This document shows, piece after piece, positions 21,101 through 32,859 of a DNA stretch of 64,000 nt. Source of the DNA: Pleurostoma richardsiae (Eukaryota > Ascomycota > Sordariomycetes > Calosphaeriales > Pleurostomataceae); the NCBI GenBank assembly GCA_030052745.1, contig JANBVO010000001.1, positions 248,001-312,000 of the forward strand. Reading direction: 5' to 3'. The position numbers and the translations under genes are program-made. The notes under the pieces are model-generated. The model searched no databases. It was not told the DNA's origin and saw only the letters and a program-made list of their open reading frames with translations. How positions within the stretch are numbered: the first letter of the stretch is position 1; each line of letters starts with the position of its first letter.

Positions 21101-24100
21101 GGCCAACGAGCCGCTGACACAGACGCCGCAGTGGATTCTTCGGCTTGAAGATGAAGAGAGCATTGTTGTATGTAGGGTGACGCGCGAGATACGCTCGCTG
21201 CGCCTTCCGCCGCTCTGAGGTCGCAGATACCGCTTGACGAGCCATCTCTCGAGGATCAAGCGTGTCATTTTGGTGATCAAAACGGGCATTGGAGTAGAAT
21301 GGATTGGGCTCCCGGCTGGTTAAAGAGGTGACAAGTTTGCCCCAGATGGATGATAGCATCCCCGGCTCCACGTTGCCGCCATTGCCAGACTGTGGCTGCG
21401 GCTGCAGGTGTGATGGCGCCTTCCTGGGAGCGGTAGGCGTTTGTTGAAGCGGATCTATCGACTCGTCGAGGAATTCATGAACAACAGCTTCTTTCAAGAG
21501 CATCTCCATCATCGCTGGGCCATAGTCAAGAGGGTCCTTGCGTCTGCGCGTTCGGCCGAGAGAGAAGATTGTTGACAGCGCAAGATTGCTAGAGTTGCTG
21601 CCCAGCTCCTTTTTCTGTAAAAAAGCCCTGACTTGCTCCAAGCGCTTGATATCTTCACCTACGTCGAAGTTCTCCTGGATGACAGCAATGAACATATTCA
21701 CAAGAATGAAGAAGGCTAGGATGAACCATCCTATCAGGAAGATGGCGCCCACCCAAGCTGTGTGAAAGTAAGTCGTCGATGCTGTCACCGTGTAGAGGAT
21801 GCTCGTCCAGTTCTCGCTCGACAAAATTTGATACATGCCCAGGAATGAGTTCCAGATAGAGAAGAAGGATATGTCGACGTTGTCGCCGCCTGAATCGACC
21901 ATCGGGATCTCGCCGCGGAAGAGCTGAGATGCGAAGATGGCGACTAGAAATGTGATCAAGAAAACGAAGAGCATCAGGTTCCCAATACCAGTCGCGTTGC
22001 CCAGGACTAGTTGGATCAACTTTCTTGTCATAGGAATGGCCAAGACCACACGGTAAACCCGCAGGATTTGAAAGATGGTGAGCCATGCATAAGCCTGACC
22101 AGAATTGTGAATGGGAGGTATCAGTATGATGGTTGTTACAACGGCGAGTCCCAGGTCAACGACGTTTCGAAGATTCCGATGAAACCGTCGAAAGTCTGCT
22201 GTGATGCGAATGCTGATTTCGATGTCCAGTAGGATTGTGACAACAATATTTGAGACGTCGATAAAATGTGCCCGGTCCGGTCCCATTCTTGAGCTTCTCA
22301 AAGCTTGGCAGATCATGTCGTAAAGGATACAGAGGACCCAAAATCCTGAGGTCCTGTTGTAGATACGCTGCAAGGGGGAAATCCTCTTCATCTTCTCGTC
22401 GAGGCGTGCAGGGCTAAATGCGTCCTCGTCTGCAGTGAAAGCAGACGACCTGCTTTCTTCCCTGATGACTTGAAAGGAGGAAGTGATGACAGCAATGAGC
22501 AAGTTGGTGAGCCAAAGCATCATGATCATGATGCCTGCGCCAAAGAAGAGAGCCGCAGGGAGATAGTCGGAGTTTGTTGTGTAGTACATCAGATCAGACC
22601 ACGTGTTTGCACTCATGATCACGAAAACCAGCTCCAGGGAGTTGAGAATGTTGTCGAAGTTTACAGTGCCGTTGTAGGGGTTTTGCTGCATGAGGCAGAC
22701 CGACCCTTGGGGACAGATGAAACCTTTGGCCGAGCCTGTACCAGGCTCAAGGTTTTGCAGTGTCCCGGGAGGAGTTGATCTGACCCAGGGCTCTTGCGCA
22801 CCGGTCGTCGCGTTAAGGTAGCCTCCGCAGAATTCCATGTCATTTGTGTAGGCGGCTGCGATATTAGTTGGGTCATCTGGATCGATCCACACGCACTGTC
22901 GACTTAGGCTAGACTTGAAGCTCTGCACACCGATGATGGCGAACAATAGCCAGAAGAATGCGATAAGAAAGGACACTCGAACCAAAAGGGGGGCGGACTT
23001 TTTCAGGCTCCTTAAGATGATCTAAGTCTCCATCAGCTGCTATATCCAAATCATTACGAGGAATATGCACTCACCGCATTGCCTCTTGTGATTGCCAAAA
23101 GGCGCAAGATACGGAGGCAGCTCAGCATCCTGAAGACGTAGATATGGCGATCTTTCTCTATACCGGTGATTCCAAGGAAGAATGATATCCAGAAAGACAC
23201 GACGGCGACGAAATCCAGTCTGTTGAATCCGTGTCGAAGGAATGCTCTTCGCGCAAGCTGCATCCGTTGCTGCTCTTCTACGGTCTCAGGGAGCCTTTGG
23301 CCCTGCATGATCGTGAACGAGCGTGCAAATGTAGACGGGCCATAAGCTGGTTCTTGTGGAGGCTTCTTGACAGACTTCTGGCGTTGTGGGCGGAAAATAG
23401 ACCGGTATTGGTCCGCAACGGCAGCTCGAATTCCCTTCTTGCGATCAATTGTGCTGTATTCGGCTGCATTCAAGACGAAGCCGGATACAATGATTCGGAC
23501 GATGAGTTCGACCGTGAATATAAGGAACAATATGAATATGGCCCAGTCAATCCGGGTACTACCCCAGCGGTCTGGTCGCTCGTTCCCCGGGGTAAAGACG
23601 TTCGGCGCTGCCTCAACAGCCAGAAGCACTGCCTGAAGCACGATCAAGATGAGAATCAGGGGTTCGGTCCAAGGCAGCACGAGGAGATCGCACAGCCTCT
23701 TGCGAATCGGGTTATCCGGGGAGAAGACGCCCAACGACTTTCCTTTCAAGGGGTTCGGCATCCGTGCAGGTCGCGGTGGAAGAGGAGCAGGCTCAGAAGG
23801 AAAGGGGAATTCATGGGTTCCCGTTTTCTCTATTGGTGTCTGGAAGACTTGCGACGGGTAAGATGTGTCGGCCAACATAGGCGCCGACACGTGTTGCTGC
23901 CGTAACCCTTCCGCACTAGGTGACCGGGAACGCTGCAAGCGAGCCTGCTCTACCGATTCGACATCGCCGCTGATGTTGACCACACGCTGAGACATTGCTC
24001 GTACTATCGATGCTGTCCGGTATAAGGCAGCAGAGGTTGACGGCGAGCGTGACCGTCTCCGGTCGTCGGGAACCAAGGTATCGCCATAGCTCTGATGTCT

Positions 24101-24730
24101 TCTTGAGTTAAATCCGGACTCCAAATCAAAACCAAGCATCCGAGTGTCTCGGGATCTTTGAGGACTAGCATCTAGATCCGATACTGTCTGGAAGCTATTC
24201 CGTGGTGACGGCTCGGCGCTCGGGACAGTCAGGCCAGCCATTGGCTGGGCCTGGGATGTAAGAGGAACACGATCCGACTCATTGAAGTCGTTGGCTGGGG
24301 GTTCGTCGTAATAGGGCATGGCGTTGTCGTAGGGATCCCCAGATGTCCTTGCTACCTCGGGCATTCGGGGTTGCTCTTGTCTGATGTCCGGCGGAAGAGC
24401 GAATTGGAAAGCTGTCGGGTCTACTGGAGACTCAGGACTGACACCTTCGCTCTGCTGCTGATGATAAGGGTTCTCCCAGTAAGTCGAGATACCCGGGAGA
24501 TTGGCCGCCATCTGAGCTGTTGTGGGCGACAACCTCTCATATCTAGACCTCGCATCTTGCATATCCGGCTGCGTCGACGCCCCAAAGGTTGTCTGTTCGT
24601 TACTGAAGCCGCCCGCTTGACCCACACCCGACGCCTCGGGCGAACGCGGTAGGTTCTGTAGAGGGATAGACTGCCGAGGCGCTGCGGCAGAGGCCTGCTG
24701 GCGTGGGGGAGAGGTCGGTGGGTTCGTCAT
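18142..24730 (-). CDS. CCH1: Voltage-gated calcium channel pore subunit Cch1
   Basis: Plasma-membrane high-affinity Ca2+ influx channel, normally partnered by Mid1, used in pheromone, ER-stress and cell-wall stress responses. Exons on the - strand: 24730-23075, 23021-18865, 18804-18715 and 18652-18142 (introns 53, 60 and 62 nt), giving 2137 codons, a normal length. A disordered N-terminus of about 340 residues is followed by four six-helix repeats. Pore-loop residues visible before each Trp are SANTW (repeat I, near residue 688), SSENW (II, near 952), SQEGW (III, near 1432) and AGEGW (IV, near 1725), an N/E/E/E signature. S4-type helices with spaced Arg are seen, for example LKALRALRLLNV. An EF-hand-like segment (VDPAGTGFISKEAF) follows repeat IV. 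The tail is Ser/Gln-rich. The gene diverges from the PHD-finger gene. Confidence 0.95.
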
Positions 24731-25020
24731 CGCGTCCGACGGAGAAGGACCATTTGAATGGATGGATCAATCGTAGAATCATAAATCGTTAAAGCAGGAG
24801 CAGGAACCAATTCTGGAGGAAGTGTGGCATTAGCTGGAGCCGGCGTCAACGTCGAGTCGAGCCCATCATCTGGCAGGGTAAGCTGAGACGGCGCTGTCGT
24901 GGCTTCGTCGGGGAGTCGTCGCGGTCGGGGGTCTGAAAAGACCGTTGTTGATTGATGGAATAGCGAGCGACTGAGTACGAGTTGGGTTTCTGTCAAAAGC
25001 GTGCCTGCCGGCTTCGACAA
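24727..25020 (-). other. Leader open frame overlapping the CCH1 start codon
   Basis: A 97-codon ATG-initiated frame runs up to the CCH1 gene, and its TGA overlaps the CCH1 ATG in the four bases ATGA at 24730-24727. If the mRNA begins upstream of 25020, this is an upstream ORF that could lower CCH1 translation or feed it by reinitiation. Its peptide (Thr/Pro/Leu-rich) has no recognised domain. It could equally be non-transcribed promoter sequence. Confidence 0.3.
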
Positions 25021-26020
25021 CTCTTCCCGTGGTCCAGCACTGGCTCGTTTCGAGCTTCCAGGTTGTTTGTTGACGAAGATGAATTGATTGTGCTGGATGG
25101 CTGGCTACCTCACATCCACAGTACTTTTAGTTGGACGGGTACGGAGACACTCCTGGGTTGTTCCCCGTACCTGGCAGCCCCCATTGACCGTCCAGCTCAG
25201 CCTCTCAGACCCCTGTCGATGACAGCCCGTTCTGGCACTGTGTTGGCTCGCTTATGTGGGACACGGCTGCTACCAGAAGAGATCGTGTAAAAACTGAGAT
25301 ATCCTGTCTTCTGCGTGCGGACACGTGCTCCTATATAGATAGGTACTTATCAACCTAGGTGGACAGCTTGCGTGCAATCGCTCTACTATCTAGAGAGAAC
25401 AACGGAGTACAATCGCACGGACGAGCAGGCGCAGTGGCTTCACGGATCTTATACATGGAGTACCTAAGGTATCTACCCAAATATGTACACATCTAGGTGC
25501 TGCGAGATACGTAGCTTGGCGTGCAGAAGTCGCACTGTGCCATCAAGTCGCGGAATGCTTTCTGAAACACGCATCTTGCGCGTTCCAAATACCGATCGCA
25601 CAGTGGGTGATAGGGACGATAAGCAGCTTGGTCACGTGAAGATAAAAGATATCGGCAACGATACCCGGACTAGCCGCGCCTTACCAAATACGGAACGCAG
25701 TACGTAAAGGTACGTGCTCTGTCGAATCAATTTAACCCTTGTTTTTTTTGGAGCGCGTCTACGCAGTTACTATTGCGAGATCAGAGAGCCTCGAAGACCC
25801 GCGATTTGTTCCTTTTCAAGTCTGCAAACCCGCTGATTTGCTTACAACGGCAGTCCTGCCCAAGCGCGCATACACAGCGCACTGCTTCTCTAGCCTTGCC
25901 TCTGTCATGGTTGCTTCTCTGAGGTGTACGGCTTCCCCCACTCGCGCTGTTCAGCATCGCCCTTAGATCGATCGCGTCACCTCACCTTGCCCCATCTCTC
26001 CCTCGAAGCGAACCCGCGCC
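25021..26020. other. Divergent promoter region, CCH1 / PHD-finger gene
   Basis: Upstream sequence for two genes that point away from each other. It holds several TAGGTA/TACCTA-like short motifs around 25340-25480 and 25690, and no supportable gene. Confidence 0.55.
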
Positions 26021-28794
26021 ATGCCTTCCGCGAGGAAGCGCACCATCCATGAAGTCGACGGCGATGGCGACCAGCCAAAGGAACCGTCGATGCTCTATCG
26101 GCTTAGGAATATGTGGCAATTCGCAAACCTTTTTCAGTGGATCATGATCTTTGGCAAGGCCCTCAAGATCGATGATAACATCGACATCGAGGTGCGTCCG
26201 CGGCTCTCAGGCTGCTCACCTATCAACATCCGCAGCTGTTACTCACACACCGGATCATTCTAGGACCTCGAGGCAGAATGTCTCAAGCCGGACTCGATGG
26301 CTCTGCGGGAAATCGGCCTCGCCCTCCTCAAATTTCTTTCCTCCCATCGTGGCTTAACGTATGTGTTCCTCTCGGAAGCTATGATTGCATAATGCTTATG
26401 TCTTCCCAGTCATGACCTCTTCGACGAGTATACGAGAAGGCAGTATCTTGCCAAAGCTCCCGGCAAAAATCCCTTTGGCGATGACGAAACCCCCGCCAAG
26501 TTCGCCGACTTTGATATCTTCACTAAGGTGCGCCGGCCGCTGAGCTTGACATACTCCTATATATGCTAACACTATAGATCACAAGCTCCGCGTCTTGCAT
26601 CAAATGACTCTTTTCGTCATGATGAACCCCGAAAAGCTCCGGGAAAGGATGGAGGAGCAAAGGGATGTCGAGCAGGCAGATTGGGTATGGCTCCAGTGCA
26701 ACTCGGGCGCATGACGGCCCCGGCTAATGCGCGATACAGAGAATCGAGCCGTACGGATGGGATAGCAAAGACCGCACTTACTATGTCCTCGATGATAACC
26801 GCATCTATCGCATGATCGACGCACCTCCACCAACTCAACCTCTTCCGAAACATAAGAAGAACACGCAGAAGGCGAGAGCGGCGGCACGGGCTGCGAAGAG
26901 GCGTCGGATATCCGCTGCTTTAGATAGCGAGACAGATGGTGTGGGACAGGACGATATTGAAAACGGGTCTGCGGCAAAAGAAGAAGGCGATGGCCTGGGC
27001 GGTGCAAAGTGGGAGTGCATCGCCGTCACGCTGGAGGAAGTTCGCCGCTTCGTTGACAGTATCCGGAAAACAAACGATGAAAATCAGAGGATCTTGAGGG
27101 ACAGAATCCAGGACCATCTCGTCCCGATCTTGGAAAAGCAGGAGGAGTCGCGCAAGCGAAAGATACAACAGAGGGAGAGGGAACTCCTGAACCTAGAGAA
27201 GATGGCGCACGCGAAGCGATCGAGCCGTATTGCTAGCAAGCTTGAACATGAACGGATGGAAGAACAGGCACGGGAGGAAGCGCGCAAGAGAGCAGAAGAG
27301 GAGGCCGTCGCAAGGAAGGAGGAGCAGAAGCGGCTCAAGATGGAACGCGAGCGAGACAACAGACTCATGTCCCGAGAGAAGCGGCTGCGAGAACGCGAAG
27401 CCCGACGTCGACAGCACGAAGAAGAGCTCGCTCTATTGTCTGAAGACAGTAGAAATCCTGGCGCGGGTCGCATCTCAGGACGGCACCTACAGGCCGCGAT
27501 CGAGAAGAACAAGCGTGCGCTGCAGGAACTGGAGGATGAAGAGGACGACTGGATCTTCGATTGTGTCTGCGGTGCCTACGGTCAAGTTGACGACGGCACC
27601 CACAGCGTGGCCTGCGAGAGGTGTAACACCTGGCAGCATAGCAAGTGCCTTGGCATTGACGAGGCCGAGGCCGACCGCGAAGATTTCCATTTCATCTGTG
27701 GCTCCTGCCGCCGGCGCGAGCAGGAACCCCATCGACCGTCAAAGATTAGAATCAAGTTCAAGGGCCAAGACCACTCCTCGTCGCCACCCACACCGAAGAC
27801 CCTCTCGGCAACCCCCGCCCTGCCTCCCCAGAGACCACCCTCTTCATCCAAGATGTACGTTGCCATTCCGACAAAGACGAGCAGCGTCGAGCCATCCAAT
27901 ATCCCTTTGCAGCTTAACGGAAGCTCTCAGAGTGCGGGGATGGCGCTGAATGGCTTGTCTTCAAAGGGAGATCCCTCGCCACAGAAGGCTTCCATGCAGG
28001 CTTCCACGCAGGCTTCCACGGCAACAATAGCAACCGGCGACTCCTTCACAGGCTCATCCAGTGCTAGTGGCGCAGCCCAGGCCCTTCCAACCCCGAAAGG
28101 GACGACCAACGGGCTGGCTCATAATCCGTTCTCGTCCCCCCATCCCACTCTTTCACCCCCAGACCAGTCGCCTAACAAGTCCCGCGCCTACGAGACCATC
28201 TTCGACCAGACCAGTCCTATGAATAGCGCGAAGGAGGGTAGTCAGGTGCAGATGTCACCACAACGGATGGCGAATGGAATACTTGAAATCTCCCTGGCCC
28301 CTGACTTCCCACCACCAACCGCAACCGGAAGGGCAGATTCGCACGTGGCAGGCGGCGTGTCCCCTTCAAAGGAATCGTCAGGGGCATCAAAGGCCGTTTC
28401 GCCAGATGCTCCCCCGCACGGGCTAACACCCGCGCTGCCTAGCCCTGCGAACAACCTAAAATCTCCGAAGCAGCAGGGTTCTCCCGTTCTTTCGATGGCC
28501 ACACCGCGCTTCGAGCCTGGTCATTCTCAGACCCGATACGACGAGAGTTCGCCACTGATCCCGCCATCTCATGGCGGACTCTCACCCACTAAACACTCGC
28601 CGCCGCAGCAGACTTCATCGTCCTCGCCCAATGGCGTCAACGGCAGCAAGCCGCAGACAGGCGCCATCCTGCCCCCTGTCGCGGCATTGTCTCCATCGCC
28701 AACCCTGCAGAACCTGACTCCCCCTGTGAAGCCACAGCAGCAGCATCATGGGACGTCTTCAGTTCAGACTCAGTCACATGCTGCCTCTGCTTGA
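26021..28794 (+). CDS. DDT/WHIM and PHD-finger chromatin protein (RSF1/CECR2-like)
   Basis: Predicted nuclear subunit of an ISWI-type remodelling complex. Exons 26021-26191, 26264-26358, 26410-26527, 26586-26684 and 26740-28794 give 845 codons; introns are 51-72 nt. Residues 30-160 resemble a DDT-type helical module (WQFANLFQWIMIFGKALK) and continue through FDIFTK-LRVLHQMTL. A WHIM-like signature, GWDSKDRTYYVLDDNRIYR, lies near residue 168. A long Arg/Glu-rich coiled coil spans about residues 265-410. A PHD finger near residue 430-480 shows CVCG, CERC, WQHSKC and FICGSC, the C4HC3 ligand pattern for histone H3 tail binding. The last 330 residues are Ser/Pro-rich and disordered. The fourth exon uses a CAAG acceptor (ending 26585) because the nearer TAG would break the frame. 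Complex membership is inferred from domain order. Confidence 0.85.
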
Positions 28795-31700
28795 GCGGCA
28801 TGGCGTCGAGCCCAAGTTTGCAGAATACGTCTTACAACTTACCCATCGTCCGTGGTTCTCTCTCGGCGTCGCCGAGCTCCACTGGGAAACGTCGCCCTTC
28901 ACAGATGACGATCGAATACCGCGTATCCGCGGCTGATGGAGATGTCAGGATCAACCAGCTTCGATGCGGGCGTGCATGTCATATGCCTGAAGACTGCGCG
29001 CCATTCCTCCATTGACGCTCTGGTGGCTTTATGGAAGATTCTACGGTCAGCCACTGCTGGTTGACAATGTTTCTCTAGAGTGTACTAGGCATATCGTGGC
29101 GTTTAGGGGGGAGTCAGATAGATGACGGGCATTTGCAGTTTCGCGATAGATCATAATAGCACTGCATTTTCTGACACATTTCGCTAGCGGTCAATCTGCG
29201 AAGACGGGCGGCCCATTTCCCATCCTCGCAAGTTCGACTGGATGCTTTTGGGCAGTCCATCGTCTAGACACACCCCTGCGAGCTCCGCAAGTCCTGCCCA
29301 AGGATCCGCAAACAGACGCCAGATATCGATCCCTGGACCAAGCGCGCCAACCCAACTGTGAGCAAAGGGAGAGTTGAGGATCGAGCCTATCAAGGCGCGG
29401 CCGCCAAACCCAGGCTTCGCCGCTAAAGCAAGCCACGTTTTGGTCCTGATCTCACCTCCTCCTCTCCTCCCCCCTCCCATGCTGCGCGATCGCAACGGTC
29501 TAGCGCCCAACGTTCTGCGTCTGGCACCTCACCGACACACGTAACGCGATCTCCAAGCAGGGGTCACCCGGCAGAGCAGCCCACCACGTGCCTGGTGAGG
29601 AGGCGGTCGACGCCTCCTCTCTTCTCCTCCAATAATCGATGACGGGTTACGAGATGGAGTTAAAACCCCCTCCACATCAGTCAGACCCAATTCACAAATT
29701 CGCCATGTCGTGGTCAGCGTGTGTTCCAGAGCTGAAGGGGTGGGCGGGATTTTTGCAAGATGGAACCGAACCGATCTTGTCACCCAGAGTCTCAGAACCC
29801 GACGGTTCGCACGAACGGTTGGTCTGAGCTCCGAGACAGCGCCCAGGGGAGCTGGGCAGGAAGGCCAAGGTGAGAACCGCCGGCGGACGGCTGCATTGCT
29901 ACTTGAGACCTACATGATGAACGGCTGGGGGCCAGGGGAAGATTTGATGGATTTGGTGTTGCACAGAGGGGCAGGAAGTGGGAGGAGGTGGAGTGGAGAA
30001 GGCGGGAGGGCAGAGAAGGGGGCCCCCCAATATCAGAATTACAGTATCCCGGAACCCGGTACAGGGATCAACCATCGGACGCCCAGAGCTTTGCTGACTC
30101 CAGATCTGCAAGCCTCACAGGACTCCTCATGTTCCTCTTAGCAGAGGCAAGTACCTTTATTCTTACTCTCTCCAGGCGGCCTTGTCGTGCTGGGCGTGGA
30201 AGTGTGGCACTCTTTATTTGCCCCAGAGGAAATGGGCAGGATGGCGTGTGAGGAGGGTCGAGGAAGAGGATGACAGAGATGAAGCAGACCGTATCCTCAC
30301 CGGCCTTTGATAGAGAAATGAAGGATTGATTACCAGGGAACGAAGCTGCAACGCAAGACTGCCTGTAAGGTCCCTTTCAGCGATCAAGGCTATAAAGTCC
30401 AGCTTGACAATCCCTTCATGGGACGCAGGATCCCATCGTCTTCCAGGCGGCTGCAGGGAGCAAAAAAGAGGTTGCAGGCAGAGGGCAGGAGGAAGAGAGA
30501 GAAGAAGCCTTCGTGATGTGACAGCTGCTGGCTGGAGCGACCGGAAAGTATCGCGCCTGCCAGCTGTACACAGTAGGCGAGTGAGGTACTGTACCCTCCT
30601 CCATTTCCTAGTGCGTGCTGGGGTGCGTGCGTGCGTGCGTGCGTGCATGAGTGCGTGCGGCCGCCTTTCGGTGCGACTGACGTTCAAACAGAGGTGGACC
30701 AGCTGCATTAGTCACCATGTGCAGACTAATGCGGCTACCCGACAGACCTGCAGGGGTGGGGTCATCCAACCAAACAGCTTGCCGAGTTATTCCGTGGCCT
30801 GACAGCGCGCAGCCAGCGCTGCCTTAGGTACCTGCAGGCCGGGGGTTCTGGGGTCCGTCCTGACTCCTGAGGGGTGGTAGTGTAGTAGTGTGGTAGTACG
30901 TATTCCGCACATCATCTGCCCTGCAAGGTACGGGGGAGCAGCGCGCACACCAGCGCTGTTGGTACCTCCATCCGATCCGCCCGGTACCGGGCAGTCAGTC
31001 CGGCAGGGTCAGTCAGGCAGGCAGCATGGCGCGAAGCCTCTCGATTGATGCGCCTGCAGCATGGAGCAATCGCGACGCCATCCATAGCAGGCCATGCGGG
31101 GACGGGGTCCCTCTCTTATAATCTGCAGAGCGCTCTCGCAGCAAGGCCAGATGCGTACGGCGGCTATGATGCAATTGAGAGGGGAGTGCAGTGATGCCTC
31201 TCAGTCATCAGGCGTCAGGTGCGAATGAGGAATGGGAATTACCAATTTTCCGCATCGGGTTGCTTGAGGCGCTGAGGAATGCTGCACCACATGGCCAATG
31301 GCCTAGGGGAAGACGTTTCCGGCGGCAAGCTGGCAGCAATTGCGGGAACCTCCGGCATTCCAGCTCACGCTGCCTCGCAGAGCCCTATCGCACAACCAGA
31401 CTTTTTCCAGTGGTTCCAGCCAGCGGGTGCTCTCGGGGTTTTTTTTCGAGAACCCAGCGCCGAATGAGTCTGAGATGTGGATTCCCTCGCTTCCCGTATC
31501 GGACGGCTGTCTGCGCGAACCAGTGGAGAGAGAGACGAGCCCCAAATCTCCTGGAAACCCGGTGCAGTTCTGCAATTGGGGTTCATCGAAGGTTGTTTGC
31601 ATGGTCAATTCAATGTGATGCCATTGGCTCTAGGATCGCACCTCGCACCCCCTTTCCCCAGCTTCGGCCGGGAGCCAGGGCGGATCTGACAGCGTCGTAA

Positions 31701-32859
31701 GCCACGGTCCCCTGGCAATCGCGAAGGAGATCATGGCATCATGGGCGGGCCCGGAGACGGTCAGACAGTTAGTAGGGCCAAGTCCCGCAGACTAGAGTAG
31801 ATGCAGCAGCGTTGATGGGGGGGTGGTGTTAGTCGATGCGCGCGTTCGTGGCGGCTTTCTGCCCAAGAGGGCTACCGCATTCGGTAATCGGCCACGCCGC
31901 GCACTGCACTCCAGAAGCATTCTGGCACCCACCCCCCTTGGCCAAATAAGAAAGAGACTACAAATATAGACTGGTCTCTTTCCCCAAGGTCAGAAAGGGC
32001 CCGGACAAAGAAACCTTTGCAGCTGCCATGTCCTCTTTGCGCCTTAGCCAGAGCTCCCTGGACTGCGCCGTTGTACTAACCTGCGGCACACCCCCCCCTT
32101 GGCTGGGGAAGCAGACAAAGAAGCAGAACGGTGAACAGCGGTACCCCAGGAAATCAACATCACCGCCAAAGATCCACACGGGGAAGACACATAAGTGACC
32201 GATACATAATCTAACGAGACTCTGTCCCAGAGGGGTCCAGCTCAGAAAGACAGAAACCTCAGCAGATCTGCGAGACGGGTGGTTGCAACAAGTTCGCACC
32301 AGACTCCCACGCCTGCATTGCCGCCGTCGACGAAAGACAAACTGCTCCTGACAGGTCATCAGCCGCGCAAGTCCGCCTTGGGTTGAACCAGCTCCTAACC
32401 CGGCCTAGGCACTTGCCACAAAAGCCGGCCACCCTCATAGCCCTTCCAGAAGGCTTGGGGTCTTCTCTTGTTTAAGGGTCACCCCCCTTGCCATCATCAA
32501 GCCAGGGCTTGACGGTCGCAGTCCGAGCACCACTTCAGTTCTGAATCGCATTTTGCACCATTCGCTATTCCCCATCTTTCATGAGCACTCCAGGTCGGCA
32601 TCCAACAAGAGCAACAACCATAACAGAATCCATCGCGTCCACCAAGAGGCAGAAAAGAGCAGCCAGCGACTCGCAGCGCGAGGATTCCATCCGAATTGCC
32701 AACCACAACGTATCTTGTCGGCTGTCCTCCAGCAGCCTTAAAGCCGTCGACACACCCTATTCAACAGCTCGCCAGGGCCACTTGGTCCTAATCCGCCTCA
32801 TCCGAGTCTCTCGCGGAAGGTAATCCACAGAGTCCAAGGAGAGCAGCCATCGAAAAATC
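28795..32859. other. 4 kb gene-free region upstream of the HMG-box gene
   Basis: No supportable protein gene over 4 kb. Open frames stay under 170 codons and lack family features. It contains a GTGC microsatellite (30622-30659), GGTACC palindromes at 30827, 30961, 30983 and 32140, and C-rich stretches. It most likely carries the extended promoter, leader or a non-coding transcript for the HMG-box regulator, as is common for developmental regulators in filamentous fungi. Confidence 0.5.
30622..30659 (+). repeat. GTGC microsatellite
   Basis: About eight near-perfect GTGC units, interrupted once by ATGA, within the gene-free region. Confidence 0.8.

Noticed and set aside
27230-27949. 239-codon second + frame inside the PHD-finger gene
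   Set aside because: Arg-rich alternative frame of a coiled-coil coding region; the PHD ligands lie in the other frame.
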